Assembly: GCA_017311315.1 (NCBI GenBank)
Contig: CM029660.1
Location: 29,583,410 to 29,647,409, forward strand
From: Dendrocalamus latiflorus
Lineage: Eukaryota > Streptophyta > Magnoliopsida > Poales > Poaceae
Length of the DNA: 64,000 nucleotides
Reading direction: 5' to 3'
The notes below the pieces were generated by a model. That model was not told the origin of the DNA. It did not search any database and saw only the letters and a program-made list of their open reading frames with translations. Each line of letters opens with the position of its first letter. The first letter of the stretch is position 1. This document shows positions 23,503-34,877 of the stretch, piece after piece. A program made the translations under genes and the position numbers.

Positions 23503-25066
23503 ATAACCTGATAATTATGAAATAAATGTGGGAAGGTTGACAAACCTTAGAATTGGTGATCTTTGAGGAATCGAGGAGTAGTCTCATATGGTGGCACACG
23601 TAGAATCCACACGTGTTGCCCGGCTGCTGCTGGTGGCACAGCAAAAAATTGAATGTGTTAAATCAAAAGGCATTACTGCTAAGTATTGCATATGATTAAT
23701 TAATGTGTAGCTAGCGAATACCCAAAAATTGCGAGCATGTTTCAAGGTCTTGGCCCCTGTCGTCGAGCCACGTGTTTGTTGAACGTATGTGGCGAACGAC
23801 CTTCGTTATTCGAAAAAGTTAGATTAGTCATTCGGAAGGAAAGAAAGAGTACAATGTACAATGTACTTACCTATCGAGTATTTGGGCGATAGTTGTGTAC
23901 TTGGATTTGTTCTTACTTAGAGAATCAAGGTATATAGTCTTGTTCTATTTTGGTATAATTACAATTAAAATCCAATGAAAGTGCTCATTGTATGGCATAA
24001 GAACAAATTCCTTATCGTGGTGAGCCAGCAGTATTGTTGTAATATAGTTCTCGACGAAGGATGCATCCTCGTTGATGGTATCAATGGCGACCAAGCGTGG
24101 GTCCAAGAAACCAATTGGTGATTTCGATGATCTAGCTTCGGTCAGCATGAATCTATATATATACATAGAAAAGCAACAAATTGTGACATATATAGGTATT
24201 ACATGAACAGAGACAGTGATTGTATAGACTTACAGCGTCCAACATCGAACGAGTGAGGCGTCGAGAGCGTTGAGCGTGAAAAGACCAAATATATCGTCAA
24301 AGGTCACCGCAAAGACACATTCCTGAACTTCGTGCTGAAAATGTTCCCGCTTGAATTTGATAGTGATACCTGAGCGCCGTTCTGCCTCTGGCCTATTGGA
24401 CTGTTCCATATACCAAGCGTGTAATGTTTGGCAACCAAGTCCTAGGGTTACGAGGTGCTCTTCCGGAAATATCATCGGCTCGCCTAGCACGAATTTGCGG
24501 GCCAATGGCAGGTACGGGATATCGTCATCATCCTTCGTCTTTGATTTGCCCTGGCCACTGCCTCGACTGTTGGTCGCCTTTATGGTAGTCGACTGTAATG
24601 GTAGCACCGGTGCAAGTTGCTTTGGTGAGAATAGCACCCGTGGAGATAGCACCGGTGCAGGTAGCTCTGCTTCGCACTGCCCTTGTGGAGATAGCATCGG
24701 TGCAGGTAGCTCTGTTTCGCACTGCCCTTGTGGAGATAGCACCAATGCATTTAGCTCTGGTTTGCGCTGCCCTTCTGGTCCGGCCACCGGTGAAGAAGCC
24801 TCCAGAGAGATGTTACTTTTGGGCTACTGGATGAATGTTCCAATGGCCTGCCCTAGAGTCACGATCTCGTCGTTGGGGGCCTTCGGTGGCAGGACGACCT
24901 CAAAATTAGCATGCACACCATCCACATTAACTTTTGCGTAGCCTGGCGCTAAAGGTTGACCGTGCACCATGGCCCCGATACCAGACTGATATGCCTGGCC
25001 CCAAGCAGCGTACAAGGGAACGTAGGCACATCTCACTTGGAGCCTGCACTTCGTAGGTTCCTGCAT
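23462..25066 (-). pseudogene. CACTA ORF2, Ulp1-like SUMO-protease domain
   Basis: Minus-strand exons, in order: a block beginning EPTKCRLQV (25066-24824); a linker with three repeats of LSPQGQCE-type units (24787-24660); a conserved block ending LDASLVRCWTL and a GT donor (24230); an exon with LDPRLVAIDTINEDASF, EHFHWILIVIIPK and IYLDSL (about 24150-23900); then NTCGFYVCHHMRLLLDS (about 23600). The catalytic His, Asp and Cys of a C48 cysteine protease are all recognisable (HW, LDS, TCGFYVC). A stop follows FIQ near 24824, so the copy is defective. In CACTA elements this domain is fused to the second ORF; its role in transposition is not settled. The 3' part is cut by the solo LTR at 23502 and the 5' part by the gypsy block. 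Confidence 0.8.
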
Positions 25067-25269
25067 AACGATACAAAATTAGCTACTCTAATAGGCCTAT
25101 CAATGGAGCAAACATTCGAGAGATAATAATTATTATATGGATGTTGTCCACAGGAAATCTGGCCTCGCTTTCTGTCGGATTGGACGCGCAACTACTCGGA
25201 CGGTTGTGCGGGCTAGCTAGCACAGGAGCGGCGTCCAAGTCAGCGGGCGTACATTGCGACAGAAGATAG

Positions 25270-26266
25270 TGGTTATGTAAGTGCTAGTGATGTTGAGGAT
25301 GAATATGCTCTTGCAGCTAATCTTGCAGGTGATGATGATGATCATGAGACAGATAGCGATGGTGAGGAGATTTTAGGTGTCGCTGCTACGGCGAATTATA
25401 GAACCATAATTGTGCAGCGAGTATTGAGCACTCAAAGAGAGCAAGCGGAGAAGCTACAACGTCATAATCTGTTTCAGATGTTCCTCATCGTCAAGGATTG
25501 CCGTGTTCGTGTTATAATTGATGGCGGGAGCTGCAATAACTTGGTGGATTCGGGATTGGTCAAGAAGCTTGGCTTGACCACACGTGCACATCCTCACCCA
25601 TACCATATTCAATGGTTCAACAACAGCGGTAAGGTGAAGGTAACACAATCTGCGAGAGTGCATTTTTCCATTGGTTCCTATCATGATGTTGCTGATTTTG
25701 ACGTAGTACCTATGCAAGCATGCTCACTGTTATTAGGTCGTCCATGGGAATTTGATACCGATGCAACTCATCATGGTAGAAGTAATAAGTACTCTCTTGT
25801 GCACAAAGGAAAGAAAATAACTCTGCTACCTTTGACACCTACTGAAATTGCTAATTGTGATAAAGAGCTTGCTGAAAATAAGAAGAAAGAACTTGAACAT
25901 GAATATGAAAATTAGCAAGTAGTGAAGGATGTTTTCCCACCTAAGAAAGAGAGGTTGCCATATTGTTCTAGGACCGAGGGAATTAAATTAAAGGGTTGTG
26001 TCATGCTTGCAACCAAATCTGATCTTGCTGAAATTTGTCATGATGAAATGCCATGCTATGCCTTGATATGCAAAGATGCTTTATTTTCACTTGATGATGT
26101 ATCTAGCTCTTTGCCGTCTGCTGTCACTAACCTTTTGCAGGAGTTTGAGGATGTGTTTCCTGCTGAGATACCCCCCGGGCTACCACCAATTAGGGGTATT
26201 GAACATCAAATTGATTTGATCCCTACCCAACCGTGCGCCATACCGAACCAACCCAGAGGAGACTAA
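25270..26266 (+). pseudogene. Gypsy gag end and aspartic protease region
   Basis: An acidic stretch leads into RVRVIIDGGSCNNLVDSGLV at about 25500, the retropepsin-like core. Here the usual D-S/T-G is D-G-G, as in other members I remember. It continues to LLLGRPWEFDTDATHHGRSN. The frame stops at 25915 (EYEN then stop), resumes with KLKGCVMLATKSDLAEI, and breaks again near 26266 just before the RT linker (LPPIRGIEHQIDLIPTQP). The family protein is a single gag-pol polyprotein; this copy is broken. Confidence 0.8.
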
Positions 26267-26282
26267 GGAGATTGAGCGTCAA

Positions 26283-27435
26283 GTGCGAGACTTGCTTGAC
26301 AAAGGGTACGTACGTGAGAGCCTTAGTCCATGTGTTGTTCCTGTACTTTTGGTTCCAAAGAAAGATGGGTCATGGCGTATGTGTGTTGATTGTAGAGCTA
26401 TCAATAATATTACCATTAGGTACCGTCATCCTATTCCTAGGTTAGACGATATGCTTGATGAATTAAGTGGCTCTACAATGTTTTATAAAGTTGACTTGCG
26501 TAGTGGATACCACCAAATTAGAATGAAACTTGGAGATGAATGGAAGATGGCATTTAAAACTAAGTTCGGGTTATATGAGTGGCTAGTGATGCCTTTTGGT
26601 TTAACTAATGCCCCTAGCACTTTCATGAGATTAATGGACGAAGTTTTACGTGCTTTCATTGGTAAATTTGTGGTAGTTTACTTTGATGATATATTGATTT
26701 ACAGCAAGTCAATAGAGGAACATCTTGAACACTTACGTGCTGTTTTTGTTGCCTTGAGAGATGCACGTTTGTTTGGTAACCTCGAAAAGTGCACCTTTTG
26801 CACCGATCGAGTTTGTTTTCTTGGCTATGTTGTTTGAGGTTGATCAAGCCAAGATCATCGCTATCCAGAGTTGGCCGCCTCCTAAAACGGTCACACAAGT
26901 GTGGAGTTTTCTCGGGCTCGCTGGTTTCTATCGGCGTTTTGTTCGGGATTTCAGCACCCTCGCTGCCCCATTGAATGAGTTGACAAAGAAGCGCGTTGCG
27001 TTTCATTGGGGAGATGAACAAGAGGCGTCCTTTGCTCTTTTGAAGGACAAGCTTACTAACGCGCCATTGCTGCAACTTCCTAATTTTGGTAAGACTTTTG
27101 AGCTTGAATGTGATGCTAGTGGAGTTGGCATTGGTGGCGTTTTGATGCAAGAAGGTAAACCCATTGCTTACTTTAGTGAGAAATTGAATGTGCCTGTTTT
27201 TAATTATTCCACATATGACAAAGAATTGTATGCTCTTGTTTGTTCATTAGAGACGTGGCAACATTATTTATGGCCTAAAGAATTTGTTATTCACTCTGAT
27301 CATGAATCACTAAAACATATTCGAAGTCAAAACAAACTGAATCGTAGACATGCTAAGTGGGTTGAATTTATTGAATCTTTTCCTTATGTCATCAAACACA
27401 AGAAAGGGAAGGATAATATTGTTGCTGATGTCTAG
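26283..27435 (+). pseudogene. Gypsy reverse transcriptase and RNase H
   Basis: The RT spans 26283-26837: VPKKDGSWRMCVDCRAINN, FYKVDLRSGYHQIRMK, MPFGLTNAPSTFMRLM and catalytic VVYFDDILIYSKS. At about 26833 a small deletion (GYVV then stop) shifts the frame. The text resumes in another frame with EVDQAKIIAIQSWPPPK and FLGLAGFYRRFVRDF, then RNase H with LECDASGVGIGG, YDKELYALV and IHSDHESLKHI. Another shift occurs at 27432 (VADV then stop) just before the integrase. All catalytic acids of RT and RNase H are present; the lesions are frameshifts. Confidence 0.88.
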
Positions 27436-28738
27436 ACGATATACTATGCTGTCCCAACTTGATTGTCGTATATTTGGGCTTGAAACAATTAAAGAACAAT
27501 ATGTTAATGATGATGAATTTAAAGATGTGATGGAAAATTGTAAAGAGGGACGTACATGGAACAAATATATGATACATGATGGGTTTTTGTTTAGAGCTAA
27601 CCGCCTATGCATTCCAGTTGGTTCCGTTCGTCTTTTGTTGTTGCAGGAGGCACATGGAGGAGGATTGATGGGACATTTTGGTGCCAAAAAGACGGAGGAG
27701 GTGCTGGCCACACGTTTCTTTTGGCCAAGGATGAGACGAGATGTAGAGCGGTTCGTGGCTCGGTGCGCCACATGTCAAAAAGCTAAGTCGCGGTTGAACC
27801 CACATGGTTTGTATATGCCTCTTCCCGTTCCTTCCATTCCTTGGGCTGATATATCTATGGACTTTGTTTTGGGATTGCCAAGGACTAAGAGGGGGAGGGA
27901 TAGTATTTTTGTGGTTGTTGATCGTTTTTCTAAGATGGCACATTTTATTCCTTGTCATAAAAGCGACGATGCTGTTCATATTGCTGACCTATTCTTTCAA
28001 GAAATCGTTCGCTTGCATGGTATGCCTTCTACTATTGTTTCAGATCGCGATGCAAAATTCTTGAGTCACTTTTGGCGCACTTTGTGGAATAAATTGGGGA
28101 CAAAGCTGCTGTTTTCTACAACTTGTCATCCCCAAACTGATGGACAAACAAAGGTAGTGAATCGAACATTGTCCACCATGTTGAGAGTGATCTTGAAGCG
28201 CAATTTGAAGATGTGGGAAGAGTGTTTGCCACATGTGGAGTTTGCATATAATCGAGCGGAACACTCCACCGCCAAGGTAAGTCCCTTCCATGTAGTGTAT
28301 GGATTTAACCCCCGTGCTCCTATTGATCTTTTGCCTTTACCTACCACTGAGAGAACACATAATGATGCTAAAGAGCGTGCTGAATTTATTCTTAAATTGC
28401 ATGAAACCACTAAAGCAAATATTGAAAAGATGAATCAAAAGTATAGAATTGCTGGTAGTGAAGGTAGAAGGGAAGTTAAACTTGTACCGGGTGATTTGGT
28501 TTGGTTGCACTTGAGAAAAGATAGATTTCCAGAGTTGCGTAAGTCTAAATTAATGCCAAGAGCTGCTGGTCCTTTTAAGATAATTGAGAAAATAAATGAT
28601 AATGCACATAAACTTGAGTTGCCACCCGAGTTCGGGGTTAGTCCCACCTTTAACATTGCAGATTTGAAGCCATACTTGGGAGAAGAAGATGAGCTTGAGT
28701 CGAGGACGACTCCACTTCAAGAGGGGGAGGAAACATGA
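27420..28738 (+). pseudogene. Gypsy integrase with catalytic Glu replaced by Lys
   Basis: The open frame covers the HHCC zinc domain (HGGGLMGHFGAKK, then CATCQKAKS), the core with DISMDFVLGLPRTKRG and IVSDRDAKFLSHFW, and the C-terminus ending LKPYLGEEDELESRTT, PLQEGEE. In this family the third catalytic acid lies in TDGQTEVVNRTL; here it reads TDGQTKVVNRTL (codon aag at about 28153), so the DDE triad is D-D-K. The frame runs past the polypurine tract and stops after four more bases, where the inverted LTR begins. Confidence 0.85.
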
Positions 28739-29662
28739 AAGGGACGGGGTTCCCGATCTTCCGTCAGGTGATGATAACTCTCGTTTTGGTGGAACGCGAC
28801 ACACCGATCCGGCTTCAGATCCAACAGACCCGAACCCTGCAACCTTAGCACCACGACTCCTCTGGTTATCAACCGTGTCACTAATCCGGTTGACCTCGCC
28901 AAGAAGGCTAATCCCTGCCTGCGAAACGAAGAACACAAGCAAGAACCCGAAAGAACGCAGCTCAAAGAAGTGACAATCTGCAGATGTATGATTAAGATCA
29001 CGAAAGTGGGGTTTCACTACCGAAGACGGCGACTGTTCGATGACAGATTGATCTAAAGCAAAACCCCCAAACCCTAATGGTGGGGGTGGCGGCTGGATAT
29101 AAGGTCTAAGGGTTGTCACACCCCCTGGACGCGCCCCCTAACGGGCTCTAAGACGATACACGGCCCAACGGACCAAAAGACGGTGACGCAACACCTTGGC
29201 AGATTCTGGACGCTGACTTGTTTCGACGATTCCTGTTGACTCCGGTGGAATTTGGACCTCAAACCAAATCCATTGGTTAGCCTATGAAATTATCTTTCCA
29301 TGCATATGTGGGTCGTCAAAAACGGAGTCTGTATGAGTCCTGGGCGTCCGTTTTACTGCAGGCTGGTCCTGAAGGCCGAGACAGACTCGAACTCGAGTTG
29401 GACTGGACCTCCGGCTTGACTTGGACGTCCTTGCTGGTCTTCTCCGCCTCCACACCTCTCTCCATGTACTTCATGACCCTCTACAATGTTCCTAAGCAAG
29501 ATAACATCATTAGGTAGCAATCTATTCTCAAAACTATGAAAAGGATCGCTTAAGAACGAGCTCACCTCTAGATTTAATTGTCGCATGCAAGCTCGGGTCA
29601 TTGGACCTTGCATAACGGTTGGAGGATCAGCGGTTGCATCCGAAGGAGTGATGTCCTCATCA
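28736..29662 (-). mobile_element. Inverted CRM-like LTR, 927 bp
   Basis: Minus-strand reading starts TGATGAGGACATCACTCC (29662) and ends CCCGTCCCTTTCA (28736). The start resembles the TGATGAAGACATC that opens CRM LTRs, and the size of about 0.93 kb agrees. The first part is coding for the pol tail (VMQGPMTRACMRQLNLEVSS, LLPNDVILLRN), and a TATA-like 'cttatatcc' is near 29096. Flanks are CTTGT (right) and AAACA (left), with no target duplication. It cuts the CACTA ORF2 exon after KSTS. Confidence 0.8.
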
Positions 29663-30147
29663 CTTGTACTTTTGAAATCTTTGGAAGTCTTCATCGCCTT
29701 GAACTCTTCCCATTGTGGTTGCAGGAATGGGTATTTATGAAAAGGCATTTCGTCCGTCTCCACGTATTTCTTGACAAGCGTGCTCTTGAAGTTCTTCCAT
29801 GCTTTGCACGCCGCTAGCAAGGTTTGTCGTTGCACGGTGTCTTGGTGTTCTTCTGAGATCTCGAACGATGCCAAAATATTGGTCCACAGCTCACGTTTCC
29901 GAGTCTCAGGCACGTTCTTCCACGAATTGCATGTGATCTCAATTCGTTCTCGAGCAACTATTCCGATCAATGTTCGGAATGCGCTTACTGCTTTGTGAGG
30001 AAGGAGAGGGACTCCAGATCCATCGATCGTTGTGATGGTAAATCGACCCTCAGGCTTCTTCGATAGCCCTCTTCCTTGGCGTCTTGATGTTGGAGCAAAC
30101 GCCTCCGGCGATGGTGTTGAAGAATGCGCGGATGACAAGTTGCTCAA
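29663..30147 (-). pseudogene. CACTA ORF2, N-terminal part
   Basis: From an ATG at 30147 (a TAG splice-acceptor-like site lies 12 bp upstream, so an earlier exon is possible) the frame reads through RRQGRGLSKKPEGRFTI, VPLLPHKAVSAFRTLIGIV, WKNFKSTLVKKYV and FHKYPFLQPQWEEFKAMKTS. This is the plant CACTA second-ORF (Ptta/En-Spm-type) protein. At 29662 the CACTA reading frame runs directly into gypsy LTR sequence, giving a chimeric 264-codon frame ending at 29353. The CACTA part resumes at 25066 beyond the gypsy block, apparently with some loss between. Confidence 0.75.
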
Positions 30148-31187
30148 TTTGTGGGTCTATTAGGATAAGATAAGAAAGTGCCATACCATAATATAAGAAA
30201 GTGAAACAAGATGCTCAATGTTAGGAAAAGAGGAGAGGAGTAGAGGGGAGGGGGAGAAGGGAGGGGGTGATGTGGACAGAGAGGGGATGACATCCAAGCT
30301 AATGTAAAAGAGTAGTTAAGGAAGAGATGATAATAGTATCTTATGGAAGATATTGCCTATTTAAAAGAACCAGAAAAGCTAGTCTAGAGATTGGTAGAAA
30401 TGAGATAGATGAGGTGAGGTAAGAGGAAACAAATTAATTGAGTTAGGTGGTTGCTAAATACTATACATTAGAAGGAATTGATTATATGCCACTGCAATCG
30501 TGTTCCTTTGAAAAATATCATTCCAATCGTGAAATACTCCTAGCAATGCCATTATACTCAATAAAAGCCCATTTTATATGAATACACCTCTCTTATATCG
30601 ATATATATTCCATAGTGAGAGAACTAACACTCACAACAAGCAAAAGACATGCTCCTTAGAAGCGATATAATTCTTGATATAATTCATGGAAGAAAAGAAT
30701 CTCTCAACACTTGCACTTGTATGTATCAATCAAAGTAAACATGATTTTCCATTAAAAATATTAGTTGGATGGCCGACAATGTGATGATTGATGAATAATG
30801 TGGAGCACATACTCACATACAAGCATTGCTCATTTCAACACATACTCACATACAAGATTTACACCAAATCCATTCTAAATTTCTCATCTGTCCTAAAGAT
30901 TTACACCAAACAAAATAAAATCAACTCCAAGATATATCAGCACACAGATATAAATAAAGTACAAATTAATGTTCATGTAGTTTTGGTCCTTTTAGTAAGG
31001 AATAGCTATAGTAAATTGGTGACTATTACTCTACTACTAGAAGAGAAAGGGGTTTAATTACCTGAGGGATGCGAGAGACTCGGGGAGGCGGCCGGCGAGG
31101 GCTCGGGGAGGCGGCGGCGACGATAGGCTCGAGATTTAGATCTAGATCAAATAACTGCAGCGCACACGGAAAACCCTAGCTAGAGGG
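30148..31187. other. 5' leader/intron region of CACTA ORF2
   Basis: AT-rich with short direct repeats ('cacatactcacatacaag' at about 30806 and 30838) and a GC-rich patch at 31070-31130, consistent with a first exon or leader downstream of the TATA box at 31188. No coding frame was recognised. Confidence 0.45.
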
Positions 31188-31195
31188 TATATATA
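31188..31195 (-). promoter_or_regulatory. TATA box, candidate ORF2 promoter
   Basis: TATATATA sits immediately beside a palindromic cluster of subterminal motifs (31199-31338) and upstream, in minus orientation, of the GC-rich leader of ORF2. The placement suggests the core promoter of the second gene. Confidence 0.45.
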
Positions 31196-31198
31196 GGG

Positions 31199-31338
31199 AG
31201 GCTTATTACAGACGGTTCTAAATATAGAACCGTCTGTGATATCAATATCACAGACGGTTCTAAGTTTATAACCGTCTGTGACCGTCTGTGATATTGATAT
31301 CACAGACGGTTCTAAGTTTAGAACCATCTGTGATAAGC
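31199..31338. repeat. Internal palindrome of cagacggtt motifs between TNP2 and ORF2
   Basis: Starts ggcttattacagacggtt and ends aaccatctgtgataagcc, an overall inverted repeat of about 140 bp built from six or so cacagacggtt units. A similar internal cluster is at 15365-15525 in element B. It is not an element end here, since the outer TIRs and GAA duplication are at 18974/35596. Confidence 0.75.
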
Positions 31339-31501
31339 CCGACTGTAGTTATTAAGACAAACACCAACCAGCTGCATTCATCATGATCAACCACCAACCA
31401 GCTGCATTCATATACAACACCAACAAGCTGCATTCACACAGTGTATTTCTTTACACATTTTCTCATTCTCAAAATTGACTACATCACACATTTTCACATA
31501 T

Positions 31502-31680
31502 ACATAAATGCAAATTCACAAATACATCACACTGCAGCATTGTTCTATACATAAATGCCAATTCACAAATATATCACACTACAGCATTGTTCTATACATA
31601 AATGCTAATTCACATGTACATCACGCATATACATCACATATACATAAATGCCAATTCACATATATGTCGCACATTCTCAT
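31502..31680. repeat. Tandem repeat of about 52 bp
   Basis: Three or more diverged copies of 'tacataaatgcNaattcaca' with 'atcacactRcagcattgttc' lie just beyond the TNP2 stop codon. Confidence 0.7.
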
Positions 31681-34600
31681 TGTACTTGCTTATTTTCTTT
31701 AAAAATTAGCCCTTCATCATGATCAATGCGTACATAACTAGTTTCGTCACGTTGTTCGTCGTCGACCCTTATGCCATTTCCAAAAGGAGGTAACTCGTCA
31801 AATTGATTGTATTCTTCCTCGTCCACTACATTCTCTACTCCGATATTCTCGTTTTTCCATGAAGAACTACATGGCGTTTCTTATTTGCCGGGTCGATTAC
31901 ATAGAAAACTTGAACAACTTGGTTGGTGAGTACGAATGGTTCGTCTTTGTACCCGACACGTTGGAGGTCCACGGTCGTGACACCGTACTTGTCAACCTTC
32001 ACCTGTGGGAGATGCACCCAACGGCAACGAAATAAGGGGATCTTGAAAACCACATAGTCGAGTTCTCAAATCTCTTCTATGAAGCCATAGTACGAGTTTC
32101 TCGACCCATCAGTATTGAACGCATCTATGCGGACACCGCTGTTCTGGTTAGTGCTCTGTACATCTTGAGACTGTGTATAGAATGTGTACCCATTTATGTT
32201 ATATCCTTGCCATATCACAACTGTAAATGTTGGCCCTTTTGCCAACCATGTCAGCGTCTCACTTGGCGAGCTCCTAGCGATTTGCTCCTTCAACCATTGG
32301 TTGAACCGACTGTTGTGTTGCCTCATGATCCAAACATCCGGCCGCTCCGGATTCTGTTGCCGAAGCACATCCTTGTGCTGGTCGACATAAGGCGCCACTT
32401 CAGTCATGTGTTGTAACACCGTTAAATGGGCTTGAGTATACGTGTCCATATCTGGAGTGGTTGCTTTCCTTCCGATAGTTTCGAGACCCTTCAGCCTCCC
32501 CTCATGACGAGATTGAAGCACACCTATCGGTTGAATCTGAGCCATATAATCGACACAAAACTCAATGACCTCTTCGCTTGCATAACCTTCGACGATGCTG
32601 CCCTCCAGCCGAGAACGATTCTGTACGTAGGACTTGAGAATTCCCATGAACCTCTCAAATGGGTACAAGCTACGTAGGAATACGAGCCCACACATTTTTA
32701 TCTCCCACACAACGTGAACAATGAGATGGACCATGATATCAAAAAATGAATGAGGGAAATACATTTCAAGGTGACATAGAGTCATCACCACCTCGTCCTG
32801 CAGAACATCTAGTCCTTCGGGATCGATGACCTTCTAAGCAATTGTGCTAAAGAAATAACATAGCCTCATGATTGTCTCTCGGACTTTGATCGGTAAAATA
32901 TTTCTAATTGCAATAGGGAGCATCTGTGTCATCAGCACATGACAATCATGAGACTTCATGCCATTTAACTTTAAATCTTGCATCGAAACAAGCTTCTTCA
33001 CGTTGCCGGAGTAACCAGACAGAACTTTGATACCATGCAAGCACTGGCACAGTTCTATTTTCTCGGCTTTGGACAGAGTGTAACACGCAGGGGGAAGGTA
33101 CGTTCGTCCATTATCTGTTATTGTCGGTGCTAACTTAGGCCTGATATCCATATCAGCCAAGTCAAGCCGTACGTTGACACCGTCCTTTGTTTTATCACGA
33201 ATGTTCAGTAAGAGACCAATCAGGCTGTCACATACATTCTTTTCTACGTGCATGACGTCGATGCAGTGTCGAATATCAAGGTACTCCCAATAAGGTAAGT
33301 CCCAAAATATTGATCTCTTCTTCGAGATGTTCTTCTCATGAGCCCTCAATTTATGTCCCTTTCCGAGGACAACATCTAAATCCTTAACCATATCATAAAC
33401 CTCGTGTCCCCTTAAATGCCTTGGAGCTGAACGTCTTCCTTCTCTCCGTCAAATTGTTTCTTCATCTTGCGGTATGGGTGAGCCCTCCGAAGGAACCGGC
33501 GGTGACGCATGTAGACAGTTTTGCGTGAGTGTTTCAGCCACACACTCTCGGTACCATCTAAACAGTGGGTACAAGCTTTGGCACCATTTGTACTCTGGAC
33601 CGACAGGTTAGCAAGGGCAGGATAATCATTTATGGTGCAGAACAACAAGGAGCGCAGAGTGAAGTTTTCTCATTTGTATGCATCCCATACCTGTACCCCT
33701 TCGTTCCACAGTACTTTTAGATCTTTCACCAACATTGCTAGGAACACATCAATATCATTCCCAGATTGTTTTGGCCCTTGGATAAGTATCGACAGCAAAA
33801 TATACTTTCGCTTCATACACAACCAAGGAGGAAGGTTATAGATTCATTCCATCTGTACTTAGTCCAAACCTTATATTCCTTGGTTCTGCATCGAAGTCTG
33901 CAAAACTCCTATCGATGTTTCTCCATTGCGCAGAATCAGCAAGATGTCTTAGCATTCCATTCTTCTTGCGCTCCTCCAAGTGCCAACGCAGCAGTTTTGC
34001 CTCCTTTGGATTTGCAAAAAACATTTTCAAACGGGGAATTATAGAAAAATATCATGCCACCTTAGCAGGAGGTCCTTTCTTCGCCTCTGTTCCCTCGCCA
34101 TCATCTGATGGATTATTACGTTTGTATCGGGATGCGTTGCACACTGGACATACATGCATGTTTGCATACTATTTACGGTAGAGGATACAGTCGTTCGGAC
34201 ATGCATGTATTCTTTCTACTTCCATTCGCAACGGACAAAGAACCTTCTTGGCATTATACGTGGTTTTAGGCAACTCATTTCCCTCCGGAAGCATGTCCGC
34301 TAAAAGACCTAGCAACACCGTAAAACTCTTGTCGGACCAACCGTTGCTTGCCTTCAATTTCAACAGTTCAAGCACAGCCGACAACCTCGTGTACTTGCAG
34401 CACGTGAACAAAGGTTTCTCCGAATCCTCCATCAAGCCCCGGAATTTAACATACTCTCTCTCATCATAATTCTCTTCTACATCGCGAAGCATCTGATCCA
34501 GATTATCATCGTGCGACCTATCCGAATCCGAACCACAATCGACATCATCTAGTGGCATGTCATTCACTTCACCGGCGATGTCATCCAGCGGCATATCATT

Positions 34601-34877
34601 CACTTCACCGGCGATGTCATCCGGCGGCATTTGATCATTCACTTCGCCATGACTGGTCCAACATGTATAACCCTTTTTGAAACTCCTCCGAATCAAGTGC
34701 GCTTCAATTTGCCCTCGGTTCTTAAACATCTTTAAATTCTTGCAGTCAGTGCATGGACAGTACATATATTCCACCCCCTTATTCAACATATCCTCCTCGG
34801 CAGCTCTTGTAAAAGCAGACACGCCATTAATGTACTCTTCACTCACACGGCTCGCGGCATACATGCAGCTTCGGTCC
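31677..34877 (-). pseudogene. TNP2-type CACTA transposase pseudogene (element C)
   Basis: Minus-strand order: DRSCMYAASRVSEEYINGV after a TAG acceptor (34877), CPCTDCKNLKMF (transposase-associated domain); LELLKLKASNGWSDKSF and PLRMEVERIHACPNDCILYR; the TNP2 core with FGLSTDGMNL, CTHCLDGTESVWL, YRKMKKQFDG and IFWDLPYWEYLDIRHCIDVM, HVEKNVCDSL; DUF4218 with KSHDCHVLMTQMLPIAIRN and MGILKSYVQNRSRLEGSI; DUF4216 with QSTNQNSGVRI and VFYVIDPANKK; ending ENKQVQ and TGA at 31677. In-frame stops interrupt it near 34166, 33670, 33410, 32834 and 32066, several at codons that read Gln in copy A (CAG to TAG type). The family enzyme is nuclear and cuts CACTA ends. Confidence 0.88.

Larger units (their letters stand above)
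25140..29662. mobile_element. Rearranged CRM-like Ty3-gypsy: pol (+) joined to an inverted LTR (-)
   Basis: The plus-strand internal region (about 25140-28731) runs from the end of gag through protease, RT, RNase H and integrase to a polypurine tract (about 28717-28731). Only a few bases later begins an LTR in the opposite orientation (28736-29662). The pol frame ends in LESRTTPLQEGEE, whose natural continuation (DEDIT..., in the LTR) is found on the minus strand at 29662, showing that LTR and internal part belong to one element family. The 5' LTR, PBS and most of gag are absent. The left edge lies in a CACTA intron near 25140 and was not located exactly. No 5-bp TSD was found. Pol reading into the LTR is known for CRM elements. 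Confidence 0.75.

Noticed and set aside
28689..28973. 94-codon plus-strand continuation frame after gypsy integrase
   Set aside because: It begins in pol in another frame and runs into the inverted LTR; not a gene.
31199..31338. Possible CACTA element end in the middle of element C
   Set aside because: No CACTA terminus there, while the outer ends share 14 bp and GAA duplications; ORF2 and TNP2 together make one element.
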